Origin: Allolobophora icterica
Taxonomy: Eukaryota; Annelida; Clitellata; Crassiclitellata; Lumbricidae
Direction of reading: 5' to 3'
DNA: 64,000 nt
NCBI GenBank assembly: GCA_963556255.1
Contig: OY744614.1
Location: forward strand, 41,128,578 to 41,192,577
Shown: piece by piece, positions 1-52,100 of the stretch
Numbering within the stretch: the first letter of the stretch is position 1
Layout of the letters: each line of letters opens with the position of its first letter
Program-made: the position numbers and the translations under genes
Notes under the pieces: generated by a model
Seen by the model: the letters and a program-made list of their open reading frames with translations, nothing else
Database searches by the model: none
Told to the model about the DNA's origin: nothing

Positions 1-218
1 GTCAAGTTGTCGTTTTAACAGCATAACTCCATTCCTATGCAGACATAAACTGCCATCTATGCCGAAAACTAAGCGCACCACGTACACCCCACCCAGCGCA
101 TTACAAAGAAAATCGGTTGACAATAACATTTGTCGTTTCCGATGGTGACGAATTTTTCTGAAAGTTGCATATAAGGAACCAACGAAGATCATGCTTGTAA
201 CATGCAGACGATACAGAA
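1..218. other. 3' flank of ABCG copy A, duplicated downstream of copy B
   Basis: No gene is seen. This stretch aligns closely with 26726-26945, which lies downstream of copy B, for example the shared block around 'tgccatctatgcc' followed by 'aagcgcaccacgtac'. It therefore belongs to the duplicated segment and shows that the tandem unit extends beyond the stop codons of the transporter genes. Confidence 0.6.
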
Positions 219-1990
219 ATTCAATTCAATTCAATTCAATTCAATTCTGTTAATTTCCTGTAACCATTGACTAACGGTTATGCAGTATAGGCCTACGCGG
301 TAAGTTATATTAATAGAGGTAACGAGACGGAGACCCAAAATGGATTGGAAATCCCGCTAATAGGGCCACCTGACACGGTAAACAATGCACAGTAACTAGC
401 TGCCATGCGGGCAGCTAGTTAAAAAATAGGTACATGAAGCACATCGATACACGTGAGGTAACTTAAGTAATAATACATTAGTTAGCTTACATCAAACCAA
501 TGTATCTTAACTAACATACCTTAACTAACACAACCAATAATGCAAATTGGGAAGGTCCAAGTTATTTGTTGAATCAGATAATGGCGTAATTTATTCTTCA
601 AAGTGGGAGAAAGGTAATTTACGGATAAATAAGGGTATTGTGTTCCAAACTTTAGCCCCTGCATATCTAATGGATGATAACCGCGTGTTTTATGAGCAAA
701 GGGTTGACGATAAAACTTGGATCCTCTTGTAGACAAGGAATGGACATCAGAGGCAAGTAAAAAGAGCCGTCTATACAACACAGGTAATAAGTTACGTTCA
801 TACCGATACGTAAACTCACTTATCTGAGTAGTCCTAATTTGTTCAGTTTTTAACAACCTGTTTTCAAGAAATAAGTGTTCAATATGTGAACCGTATGGAG
901 AGCCGACCACGCAACGGATTGCTCGTTTATGGAGGATGGTGAGTCTTTAAAGGTTAGATTTATAAGTCGAGGCCCAAATTAAATTGCAATAAGTGAGATA
1001 AGGATAGATCAGAGTGTAGTATAGGGCCTAGAGGGTTAGTCGAACATGAGATGGAAGTTTGCAAGCGGGTCTTTTCAGAATTCCAATATTCTTAGCTATT
1101 TTAGAGGAGACAGCTTTTATATGATCTTTCTAGGATAAATTCTGGTTTAATATTACTCCCAAGAATTTGGATGAACTTGTTAGGGTGATTGGAATATTAA
1201 TTATCAACATATAAAATATTAGAGTTGGTGTCACAGATTTTCCTGAGATTTAGTCTAATAAAGATTGAGGGACAATTTGTCGGCACGAAACCAATTGGCA
1301 ATCCGAATAAGTTAGCCATTCACTGTTTGATATAGGGAGGTAAGGGATTTATGAGAATAAAAGATGTTAGCGTCGTCGGCACACATGCAGGATAAAGTGC
1401 GTGAGTGGAGACGCGTTAGGGAGGTCGTTAATGAAGATAAGGAATAACAAAGGTCCTAAGTTCGATCGTTGGGGAACACCAAAGCGAACCGTGCATGCTG
1501 GTAATTGAGTATAAACCGTTGCAGTAGACCAGTTGTGACCGGTTCTCGAGGTAATTTTCAAACCACTCAAGTTGGATTCCTCTTATATAGCAGTTATTAA
1601 GTTTCTAAGTAAGATTTTATGACCCATTGTATCAACGGCTTTGGCCAAGTCGAAAAAGACACCGGCCACGGTGTCTTTTTCGACTTGGCCAAAGCCTTTG
1701 ATACAATGGGTCATTGTTCTCTATTGCTTCGGATATTTTATCTTGAATGCTCAGTAACGGCATAGACGGGGAGCGACCCGATTGGTATCCATGTTGAGAG
1801 GGGAAAATGGTTTTGATTTTCAAGAAAGTTACTTAGTCTTTCATATATTAATTTTTCAAAGATATTAGCGAAGAATGGAAGGACTGAAATCGGCCTGTAA
1901 ATAGCTACGTCGCTCCTCTCCCCTCTTTTGAAAATTGGGACAACTTTTGCAATTTTTAGACCGTTAGGAAATATACTAGGATGGACTACG
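219..1990 (-). mobile_element. CR1/L2-like non-LTR retrotransposon, 3' part, decayed
   Basis: Read on the minus strand this is the 3' half of a LINE. From right to left it shows RT fragments: QHGYQSGRS and IQDKISEAIENN near 1730-1800, FFDLAKA (RT motif A) near 1670-1700, GVPQRSNLGPLLFLIFINDL near 1420-1480, a C-terminal NKLRHYLIQQIT near 540-590, and a 3' UTR ending in a repeated (GAATT)n tail at 219-247. The catalytic motif B/C region is broken by frameshifts and stops, so it cannot encode a working protein. The same 3' end recurs on the plus strand at 57640-58105. CR1/L2 assignment is from motif style only. Confidence 0.75.
1620..1713. repeat. 94-bp near-perfect palindrome within the LINE RT
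   Basis: Arms 1620-1664 and 1669-1713 are reverse complements with one mismatch in 45, separated by a 4-base loop (gcca). The right-to-left sense arm encodes RT motif A (FFDLAKA); the other arm is an inverted copy of the same codons. Confidence 0.9.
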
Positions 1991-2019
1991 GAAACGCTGT
2001 CTATATTGGCCTCACCTCT

Positions 2020-2235
2020 ACTAATGCATCCACGCTTCAGTCCATCCTTAATACTGCTGCCCGCCTCATAGGAGGTCCATGAAGTTTGCCTATATCTCTT
2101 CCTACATCCGGGACCCCCTCTGCTGGCTTCCCATTCACCGAAGCGTGCAATTTAAGGTCCTTTCCCTCATGCATAACTGCTTTGTTGGCTCAGCTCCGCT
2201 GTATCTCAGGGCTTACTGCATCCCGGTTTTCAGTT
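2020..2235 (+). mobile_element. LINE fragment, RT C-terminal region
   Basis: The plus strand reads LQSILNTAARLIGG, then after a frame change AYISSYIRDPLCWLPIHRSV and FKVLSLMHNCFVGSAPLYL. This is the common end of CR1/L2/Rex-type LINE polymerases. It is a fragment with broken frames and no recognisable ends. Confidence 0.65.
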
Positions 2236-2451
2236 TGCCTAATTGTTAGCCTACTGTTATTAGTAATTTTTTAATGTAAGCATAAATGTAGACACCTAAG
2301 CACACACTCAGAAGTCGTAGCGCGTGCATTTAGTCGAACAAATTCATTGAACAGAAACTGAATTAATAAACTAATTAACCTAGACGGATTAATTGCAGGC
2401 TTCGGCGTTTGAGTTCTCATACGAAACGGTGGGTGCAGCTTTGTCGAAGAT

Positions 2452-24551
<22,100 letters not shown>

Positions 24552-24694
24552 CAGCCGATAAAGCAATAACTCGTTAAATCTGGCAGAGAAAACTTGGGAG
24601 AAAGTTAACGAATTGTTATATGCACGCCTTGTGAAGCCAGACTGTTAACAAAAGACTGTCATCGAACTTCCTTCTCTTAAACCATGTGCTCAAT

Positions 24695-25076
24695 CAGAGG
24701 CGGCGCTACACCAAGGCAAATGCCCTGGTAAAAAAGCATTTGCCCTGGTCGATACCCTGCCAGAATATTTGCCCTGTCCAGAATTAGTTCGGGTATATTT
24801 GTTATATCCTAAGATATAAATTCACTTAATTCACTGAAATGTTAAAATTTGCTTTACAAATGTCAAAAAGCGTTCAGCTTCCTGGGAGCTTCGTCCATCT
24901 GACCTCCTGACTATAGACAAATAGAATAGTGCTGGGGGCGATTTATGGCAAGCGCGATCTTATAATGGTCACCATTTAAGCTCGCGCCTCGCTCCATGAA
25001 TCGCCCTCTGCACTGGTTACTTGTGTTACTGCCCTGTCTATGCCCTGGTTACAAAATGGGTCTGGCGCCGCCACTG
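24695..25076. mobile_element. hAT-type MITE (382 bp)
   Basis: Ends CAGAGGCGGCGC and GGCGCCGCCACTG; 8-bp target duplication TGCTCAAT (24687-24694, 25077-25084). The empty version TGCCCAAT is at 23577-23584 in the exon 1 duplicate. 'TGCCCTGG' words recur inside; same family at 30634 and 45939. Confidence 0.88.
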
Positions 25077-26129
25077 TGCTCAATTCACAATCTCGGCGGC
25101 TATAGGTGACACTGTGTGGGATGAAGCAGTCTCGAAGTTTATTAATTGCTTTCGAGTCAGAGAAAGCAATTAGCCATGATCTTATTATTGTGGATTACAG
25201 ATCTCCAACCGTGGTGTTATAGATGCAATGCGAAAACAATATCGCGCATTGTACTTCATGGCTATGAAACTCTAAAATTAAGTAGAAGTAGGCCCTATCC
25301 ACAACTGAACTGTGACTATCCTAATCGTAGTATACTTCCACTACCAGACATTAATTTTGACAGTGTACATTCTAGCGTAATGCAGGTGAAATTGCGTGGG
25401 AATAAGCAGTTGGGCCGATTTATAAGTTTATTAATTAATTGCTTTGAGTCGCAAGTCCATATGGAAATATTGTCATGTGCGCTACGAATATTCTAGGCCT
25501 GCGTATCAAGTTGTTGTTGGCGTTACGTAGGAAAACAAATAACTTATGCTTTTTAGGCTACTAAACTCGTTAATCACGTGGGCACTATCCAGGTAATTAA
25601 GTGATTAAAGTACTTTAAAACGCCAAATTAAGTGGATTTAGGGCCTATTGATTGAAACGTCAATTACACCCGGGTCCGCTTTGCTCAGATAGGCCTATTT
25701 ATGGGCCTAATACAACGACACTTCTATGACTATATGGAGAAGTATGAGCAAATCGCGTGCGCATTATCCGGTAATTGGATGATTAAAGTCCTTAGACTTA
25801 AAGAGTTATACACTTTATTAACCAATCTTATACTTTTTATTAACCAATCAACCACAGTTATACTCTTTATTAACCAATCTATTAGATGTATGTACAAAGT
25901 GCACTTTGTACATACATCTAATAAAAAACATACTTAAAAGTAAGACATCCTAACGATAATTGTTTTACGAATCAGGCTAACGGCTGAGGGGGGGTTATGC
26001 GGTCATAAGCACGGGGACGGAGGGAGTAGTAACAATGTTTAATGAATACTTATATGATCTTGTAATTTAAGATTATGGAGATTGATTTCTTGGAAAGCCA
26101 TCACGAATTCTACCTGCTTCGTCGTGATT

Positions 26130-26320
26130 TCGACACTGATGATACCACCGGGAGGGGTCCTACTCAGCGGGATATCATCCCTTCTTAATCTCCCAGTTGT
26201 ATCCCATCTGATTGTCCCATCTACCTAAATAATGTAGCCTCGATTATTATTGGCTGTCCAGAGATTGTTTTCACTTCCTGTATCAAAAATATGTGCTGTG
26301 ATACAATAAAGACCAAATGT
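26130..26320 (+). mobile_element. LINE 3' UTR fragment
   Basis: Matches the 3' end of the LINE at 20150-20365: 'gcgggatatcatcccttct', 'ccagttgtatccca', 'atacaataaaga'. Confidence 0.6.
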
Positions 26321-26439
26321 TTGGTTGGAGGTAGTAGGCTAATAGGTGCAGGACGTAACCCACGTTCGTCAGAACAGCCGCAAAGTGGCGAGTGTAGGCG
26401 TTAAGCAGTCCTTAAGTTTTGATTACAATGGGACGACAC

Positions 26440-26945
26440 TAAAATTTGTAGGCACTGTAGCTGATTGGAGAGGACGCTCAGCTTCGTAAACCCGTCAGTA
26501 TCGGCTTGAGCCTGTCTTAAGACGGTTACTGTATAGGGGCTTGAACAAGTCCTACACTCAGAGTTGCCTCAGATTCACTTGCGCGAGTAATTAGTCAAAA
26601 TGCAATATAGTTATTATTATATTTCACAAAGGCTAACACTTGGCTGCCTTACTAAATATGCATAACAGCTTTTCCACTTACCTACACTAAAACTTCAACA
26701 TGGCCTTCATGCAGCGACACCTGCAGTCATGTTTTCGCTTTAACAGCATAACACCATAAGAACCATAAACTGCCATCTATGCCAAACAACAAGCGCACCA
26801 CGTACATCCCTCCTCGTGTATTACAAGGAAAATCGGCTGACAATCACATAATTTATTGTTTCCGATGGTCACGAACATTTGTGAAAGTCGCTTGTATGGC
26901 ACTAACGAAGATCGTGGCTGTAAAATGCAGACGATGTCGAAATCT
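26440..26945. repeat. Duplicated 3' flank of copy B
   Basis: 26460-26760 is repeated at 27850-28080 ('ttgaacaagtcctacactcag', shown in part; 'aatatgcataacagctttt'), and 26726-26945 matches the left edge of the window. It is segmental duplication material without a gene. Confidence 0.65.
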
Positions 26946-27789
26946 TTTCTAATCGAAGCAGACTCAGTCCACAGTGCTGAAGTAATAATAGTCTTTGCAT
27001 TGATCGATGTCCCCTTAACATAACAGAAAGAGACACAGGCAGATTGACCTAAACAAAGAGCGAGAGACGCATACAGAGCCAGACAAAAACAGAGATAGAT
27101 AGAGAAAGAGCAAATTTTTGGTTGGAGGTAGTAGGCTAATCGGCGCAGGACGTAACCCACGTTCGTCAGAGACCGTATACTCACCTCACAAAATATTTTT
27201 TAGTATAATCACATCGAGAGAGCGCGTACTCACCTCCGGGACGTACTGTGACATATTTTTTAATACTGTGCAGTGTAGACTCTGACTTAAAGAAAATTTC
27301 AGTTTGAATTTATTTTTTCTCTTTGCTCGACCTAGCGAGTTGCAAGACAACTTTAAAATGTAGGCCCCTACATAGCTCTAAACGGTTTGTAGGGCCGACA
27401 CCGTGTGTAGCAGGAACGCATCCATGCCAGAGGCGGGGATTTTGTTTGACATGTGGGGGAGGGGACACTTATTGACCTGGGTTAAGATTTATTCGCGCGT
27501 GAGCGCAAAAATTATTTTGACTAACTAGTAGCGTGTATTCACCTCTAATTTTACCTGGGCGTAAGAACCGACTAATGACGTCGAATCGGATCGAAGAGCC
27601 ACCTGAACTGGCCCAGAGTGAACCGAACCTCGAACCTTTGGCGACAGGTTAATCAAATGACCCGGGGGCTCGGTGCCCGACGACCAATGGTCGGAACTCG
27701 GCATCCGATCTCTAACACCCATTATGCCGCCATCTCCAGGAATCCCGAGTACACTGAACCTCCTTTGAGACAGACGTCATGCTGCAACA

Positions 27790-27900
27790 GGTTCCTCTAC
27801 ACCGAACGTGGGGTCCTTCATTCATTAATTCTGAGAATTTATATAGCGCCTCTATTGTCGATTGGCTAGAGAGCGCTCAGCTCGTAAAACCGAGAGGGCT
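27790..27900 (-). mobile_element. LINE tail, minus strand
   Basis: Complement reads GAGGCGCTATATAAATTCTC followed by AGAATTAATGAATGAA, the common LINE 3' end of this window. Confidence 0.55.
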
Positions 27901-28643
27901 TGAACAAGTCCTACACTCAGAACTGTCTCACAGATTCACTTGCGCTAGTAGTTAGTGAAAATGCGTTTAACAAAGGCTAAAATTTGACTGCCTTACTTAA
28001 TATGCATAACAGCTTTTTCGCTTAGCTACACTAAAACTTCTACATAGCGACACCTGCAGTCATGTTGTCGCTTTAACATGATAACTTTCGTATTGATCGA
28101 TGTTCCTTTAACATCGCTGAAGACACACATACGGACTGACGCAAAGAAAGAGGAGAAACACAGACAGAGACAAAGACGGAGACAGACAGAGACAGTAAGA
28201 AAGATAGAGATAGACAAAGATAGGAAAAGGGGTTAAAGGTTCTGGGCGCTGTAGAAAACTCGAGATTACGATAAATGTGGCTTAGGTACACTGATGGGAA
28301 GGATCGAGAACCTCGTAAGAGCTCCTCCTCGTCCTCGTCCTCGTCCACCTCCTCCTCCTCCTCCTCCTCTTCCTCCTCCTACTCCCCACAGAACTAATGC
28401 ATGGCATAGAATAAAGAGTGAACTTGGTTAATTTTTACTGCTATTAGTAATGTTTTTAATGAAGGCATAAATGTAGACACCTAAGCACACACTCAGAAGT
28501 CGCACTGCGTGCATTTAGTCGAACAATGAAGTGAACAGATATTGAATTAATTGAATAAATAAAGTGAGTTTCATTGATGGATTAACTGCACGCTCGGCGT
28601 TTGAGTTCTCGTAAGAGATGCTTGGCGTGGCTTTGTCGAAGAT

Positions 28644-45854
<17,211 letters not shown>

Positions 45855-45938
45855 CTATCGATGAAGAAGCCAAAGTATTAATACCTTTAAGAGAGAGAAA
45901 ATTTACCAAAGTTAGCAAGCTACGAATTTCAGAAGCAC

Positions 45939-46131
45939 CAGTGGCGGCGCCAGGCAGTTTTCGTAACCAGAGCATAGCCAGGACAGTCACATAAGCAACG
46001 AGTGCAGAAGGGGATTTACGCCCTGAACAAATTCTGGGCAGGCAAAAATTCTGCCAGGGCAACGACAAGGGCCTTGGTTTTTTTTTACCATGGCATTCGC
46101 CCTGGCTCTCCTTTGTGTAGTGCCGTCACGT
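45939..46131. mobile_element. hAT-type MITE (193 bp), inverted relative to 24695
   Basis: Starts CAGTGGCGGCGCCAGGCAG; right end eroded (GTGCCGTCACG). Imperfect target duplication AGAAGCAC / AGAGGCAC. Same CCCTGGC-rich family as 24695 and 30634. Just upstream of copy B exon 1. Confidence 0.75.
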
Positions 46132-46139
46132 AGAGGCAC

Positions 46140-48580
46140 GCTTCCTTGGGCCAGTCTTCTAGCGCTAGATTCTAATTGGTCTTTCCTTTCGTAAACTAGT
46201 CCTAGACGAACAATTTATGGCTCGATTTGTAAACGTGGTAAAGACATATTCCAGCAATGTCGTACGGTAGTGAACCAGCTTGCTGTAATATTAAAAAATG
46301 TCCTGTTTTATCAATCAAAATTATACTTACACTAACAAATTGTTGGCATTTGGACTACACAAAGCGCATCTGCTACGCAACTCTTGCTACGCGATCGCTC
46401 AGTTTAAGTCAATAATTGTATTGCTTCTCTGCAACTGCATCGTATGCGGTATTCAATAGTTCAGTACTGTATGTGTCTGTAGGCCTATACCAACGACCAC
46501 GAGTCAGATGTTTCGCAACAGGCTGTTGCTGCAACGAGCGACATGGCTTTCACATTGCAGGTATCACATATGATTTACGGCTACTAATAATTGATGCTGT
46601 CTCCATCGTGGTTTATCTTCGAACATAAATGAGTACAATGAATAAATTAATTAATATAGAATTCAATATTATGAGTTTAAACTCAAAGGCGTGTAGATGC
46701 GCGACCAAAAAGCAGACAGTGTGGCTGCAACTGTCGTGTCACACTTGACTTGTTTTCTAAGAAAGAGTAGGACTACGTTCGTTGGTAGCTAAAGATTCAA
46801 CGCTGTGTGTTGATCAAGATAAAAAAAAGACGTTGTCTCAAACCACCAGATGATAAATTGTAATTTATGGCAATTGTGCGATTGAGCGAGTGAGAGTGCG
46901 ATTGACCGAGTGATCGAGAGTGAGAAAGTGTGCAAGAAACGAATTAGCAAGATATAGCGTGTGAGCGAATAGGTGTGAGCGAATAGGTGATTGAGTGTGT
47001 GAAGTAGTGAGCGAGTTGGCCAGTGATGCAATTAGCAAAATTAATGAACAAAAGAGGTAGTAGGCCTAATAACATTAGGGTTAAACGTGTGTATCATAAC
47101 GGAAAACATGTTCATGGCCATGACATTTTAAATTTACAAAGAAATAGGTACGATTGAATTGTGGCTATTCAAATCGAACTATGCTGTCACTACCAGACAT
47201 CATTTTTATTGTATACATTTGTTTTTCTTTCTAATATTGATGAAAATGCGTAGGAATAGGCAGCTCGGCTAGTATATGACTTTGTAAATTGCTTTTTTAC
47301 TCGCATCTTTCTGGCATTTAATGCCAAAAGACCAGAGCGGTGGATGTTTGAAGCACACCTGTTCCTCAATAGCAGATTCAAATATAGGACATTTGAAGCT
47401 CACTGGGAAATATCATCCGTTTACGTCAGATGTTTTACATATTAAACTGCTGTTGGCATTAAGCTGGAAAATAGGCCCATAGACATTTTGGCCTACTGTT
47501 GATGTAGTAGGCTACTGTCAAATTTGCAACCTTGTATTAGCCCGCTCGTAGATCTAAGGTTATAGGGTTAACTTAGATTTGACGCTCGATTTTCCCCAGT
47601 GTTTATATGCCCTTCACCTTAAACACATGACCAATAGCAGCAGTTACAAACCGAAATGGCCTAGTCACTAGTGGATGATCGAACAAAGCAGGCTTTGCTC
47701 AGATATCATACAGGAATGAAATTATATAATCTACGGTCTCTTATTGTGGTCAATCTGATTTAGAGATTTTGTCGATTAAGCACTATTATTCGGATGCGCC
47801 ACTTGGATTGAGAAAGTTTGGGGTACCAATTTCTTCCTTGCTTCTCCTCTTCTGTGTAGTAATTATTTTTGGTTAGTAATTAAAACTCACAGGAGAATGG
47901 AGCATCATCGTAAACCTAATTGACACTGTTTACTCAATGTACAAAATTGAAAATTTCTTACCCCACTATAGAGAGTGCGGTTGCAGATACCTGAGAAGCA
48001 CTCTTCTATTAAGGTCATATCATAGCGTTTTTTGGGCATAAAAATAATGATCTTTGTTCTCTACCTAGGCAGTTTAGCGAAATATATTACAGTTTATAGT
48101 TCATTACATACGATAACATCATTTTGAGGCTACAGGTAACTTCTGGTGTTCCAAGGCTTGCAGACGGTACTCGCTTACTTACTTTTCCATATAGCACACA
48201 ATATGGACCGAGTCGTATCGTTTCTATGAACACTCACCCACACAAAGGTTAACAGCATTCTCCATAGCATCAAGGGCGTCGACATGGTTTCGACAGCAGT
48301 AGGAGCTACACGGTGGATCGAGATGTCTTTAACGAGGACCAATTATGGAGGATTGTATATTATCACGCGGAACATCTTCTACGACCATTTTTCGTCGTTG
48401 TTCATCATACTCTTGCTCAAAATTTTTAATTTATGGTCAAATGTCGGTGTCAGACATCTCTGGGTCCACTTTTTAGAGTGCATGGAACCTTAGTTTTTTT
48501 TACCACAATCGGCTTAAATAGACCTATTGGAATCTCATTGGTGGAATGCCTTAATATTACATAGTAGTGTAATTTACGTT
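46140..48580. other. Upstream region of copy B, no gene recognised
   Basis: Short open frames only. 47170-47330 resembles 25310-25460 upstream of copy A, so the duplicated segment reaches at least this far. 47447-47635 is the core of the hairpin repeat at 44743. Confidence 0.5.
47447..47635. repeat. Second copy of the hairpin-repeat core
   Basis: Shares 'ttggcattaagctggaaa', 'gtattagcccgctcgtag' and 'ttatatgcccttcacctt' with 44800-44965. Confidence 0.8.
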
Positions 48581-48590
48581 GGCATCTATG

Positions 48591-48904
48591 CAGGCCCGCC
48601 GAGAGGGGGTAGGGGGCAAATGCCCAGGGCCTGGCGAATTTTATGGCTCTGATCGGGTCCGCAATCAACTTATACACGATTTTGCTGCAGCTAAATCCAG
48701 GAAAGTTGTCTCTTTGATGAGCATAAATTTAAAATTAACAACTGAATAAAATCAAAGTTGTGTATATAAATATAATTATGTACGGCGTACCCGCACTTTT
48801 AGTATTTTAATTTCTTTTTTCTTATTTACTCATGAAGCCTAAAGATAGTTTAGAGGCTCGTGACTGCTCTGCCTAGGGGCCCGGAATTTCTGTTGGCGGG
48901 CCTG
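48591..48904. mobile_element. hAT-type MITE (314 bp)
   Basis: Ends CAGGCCCGCCGAGAG and GTTGGCGGGCCTG; target duplication CATCTATG / CATCTTTG (7 of 8). Related to 53363. Confidence 0.83.
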
Positions 48905-49099
48905 CATCTTTGGCAGCCGACAGGTGTCGCTTAGCACCGTAAAGACTAATGATATGCACTCAAATACTTCAGGATCAACGTCATAATCTGAGGATACTGT
49001 GAGAAATTTTGCAACATTTTCACTTACAATGAAAACGTTTAAACTGCGTCTACCACCATAGCAATTGGCTGGCTTTTCCATATGACATTTGAGTCTGGC

Positions 49100-49241
49100 T
49101 TTTCCTCATCGGTCTCGCGTTCCCTAAAGGCATTTTTGTTTCCCCGGGGTTTATGTGCTGAGAGCGCCTCTGAATAGTTATTCTGCGAGAGGCGCTTTAT
49201 AAATTTCTAGATACAATACAATACAATACAATACAATACAA
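49100..49241 (+). mobile_element. LINE tail with (AATAC)n
   Basis: 3' end 'gagagcgcctctgaatag', 'gaggcgctttataaa', then 'atacaatacaatacaat'. Confidence 0.6.
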
Positions 49242-50590
49242 TTGTGTGAATGAGCGAAATGAGAGTGCGATTGAACGTCAGTAATTGAAGATATCGTGTG
49301 AATAGAACAATATGTTTTCATATAGGCCTACGTTAGACACATGGGTGCCATAAGTATGACATTATTATTGTAAGAACTCGTTAACAGCGAGTGTATAACG
49401 ATCATAAATGTTTAATTAGAGTCGTTCCAAATGCCAGTTTCGGCTGATTTACTCTTCTAATAAAAGCGATTGTATCACGACAAAATGTCTATCGCGTCCA
49501 GGTCCCTTTGTTCGCATACGATCCAACGACATTTCTCTGACGATATAGGCACAACCTAAGTCTTGATAACTTTGCGTGACTTCAATCCATCAATCAATCA
49601 ATTTCGTTTATTCTCAAAAGCAAGTTGACAAAATCGCAGCTTGTAACATAGTACGACTAATTATTATAAGTAATAGTTCATAAGTAGTTAGGAATGACTG
49701 TAGGCATTATAATATAAATTGAGGTAAATCTTGAATAGGAATTATAGGTTCATTGTTCAGCACATTCAAAACTGCGGAGATACATTTCTCAACGAATCTA
49801 AGCCAGAGAGCCAAGACTATCTGGTCCAAATTTTGCCCACTGAAACATAGGGGTTTTCTGGGGGCGTCTGCAATGTGTTGGTTCCCACATTTTGCCATCA
49901 TATCATCAGGGTATCAGTCGATTTGGTAACAATATTTGCTGGTTTGTGGGTGAGCAATGGTCGGCTGATTTGGATGCAGTGTTTTCTAAGACATATTTAA
50001 ACTGAATTCTTTGTAGATGGGCAGCCACTGCATATGCGTGAGATATCAGTACAATCAGTTGCCCTTCTCGAAGATATCTCGGGGACACACCCCGCTAGCT
50101 TCCGTTTAACCATTCGAGGCAGCCAACGAAACTATTGATTCGACGCATAGGATAAAATTCAACTTTACAGTCGTTTCAACTACATCGTGTGTGTTTCTCT
50201 AAACTTTGTCAAAACTGAGTCCACAGTCAACCATTACGATACAGAACCTAAGTTTCATTTTCACTCACTGTTAAAACTCAGCTGAAAAGCCTGCATATAT
50301 ATATAATATATATATATAACGTGAATTTTCTTCCAAAGGCCCTCTCATATTACTGCGCCCTATTCTTGCTCCTGCTATTGAAGAAGAGTAGAAGCATTTC
50401 TCGCTTCTAATCCGATGCCTATAGTTCACTCGTACTGCCACAAAAAACAACTCTGCATATTACCGCTACCAAGACGTGTCCTCACAACAATGTAATCTAG
50501 TTGAAGTAAAGCTAATATGCAAATTTCTTCCTGTGCTTGTGTTCCACGCCCTCGCCAACGCCAGATTGTCTTCAGGATGATGCAGAATCT
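49242..50590. other. Intergenic DNA, nothing recognised
   Basis: AT-rich unique sequence with frames under 65 codons; no motif or repeat border seen apart from a small (TA)n at 50298-50318. Confidence 0.5.
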
Positions 50591-50594
50591 CAGA

Positions 50595-51166
<572 letters not shown>

Positions 51167-51397
51167 GAGCTCAATAATAGGTCCTAGGTTGCAGTCGCAA
51201 CCATTCGCTGCTTCGCAAGAGGGCGCCAGTTTCAATTGAAGTAGCATCCATTTCCGGAATTGACGTTTCACTAAGGCCAAATTGGGGTTCAGCGACAGCC
51301 GTCATCATATTAGCAGCGTAACGAGAGTTCGCTGGAAATTCTACAGCAGATTTTCTTACGTCGCTTGCCTCACTTACCCGCGTTTCTAGGTGAACTA

Positions 51398-51576
51398 CAG
51401 GGACGTAACTAGCGTTGGGCTTGGGGGGGCTTAAGCCCCCCCAAACGAAGTTGAAGCCCCCCAAACAAGTCAAGCCGTTGTATGCTTACGGCTAAAATTC
51501 GTATGAACACTGTATAAATGTTGCCATGTTCAAGGTTTAAGCCCCCCCCAAACGAAAAATCCTAGTTACGTGCCTG
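51398..51576. mobile_element. hAT-type MITE (179 bp) in a coding remnant
   Basis: Ends CAGGGACGTAACTAG and CTAGTTACGTGCCTG; exact target duplication GTGAACTA (51390-51397, 51577-51584). Interior has GGGGGGGCTTAAGCCCCCCC. Confidence 0.93.
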
Positions 51577-51703
51577 GTGAACTAATCGGTCAACTACCAA
51601 GTCTAAAGTCGCCGCTTCGAATTCTATCAGTCGGGTCTGGTGAGCTATTATATCTTCCTGTTCAGATAGTTGCGCTATAAAAGTTTTAATTGGTTCCGTT
51701 CCA

Positions 51704-52100
51704 CAGCTTGGAGTTCCATGAAAGTCTTCAGCCATTTCTCACTCCCTCGTTGTTCTACGGCCTGGCGCTCTATAAAAGTCTTCAGCTTTCATCACTCCCC
51801 CGTTGTTCTACGGCCTGGCGCTCTATAAAAGTTTTCAGCTTTCATCACTCCCCCGTTGTTCTACGGCCTGGCGCTCTATAAAAGTCTTCAGCTTTCATCA
51901 CTCCCCCGTTGTTCTACGGCCTGGCGCTCTATAAAAGTTTTCAGCTTTCATCACTCCCCCGTTGTTCTACGCCCTGGCGCTCTATAAATGTTTTCAGCTT
52001 TCATCACTCTCCCGTTGTTCGACGGCCTGACGCTCTACTGTATAAAGGTTTTCAGCTTTCATCACTCCCCGTTGTTCTATGGCCTGGCACGCTATAAGAT
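51704..52100. repeat. 53-bp minisatellite, about 7 units
   Basis: Unit: TCTTCAGCTTTCATCACTCC continued by CCCGTTGTTCTACGGCCTGG and CGCTCTATAAAAG. Units are 90-98% alike, the outer ones more diverged. Confidence 0.95.

Noticed and set aside
51704..52100. Regular repeats with similar spacing, CRISPR-like at first sight
   Set aside because: Units are head-to-tail 53-bp copies without unique spacers, in a eukaryotic context; it is a minisatellite.
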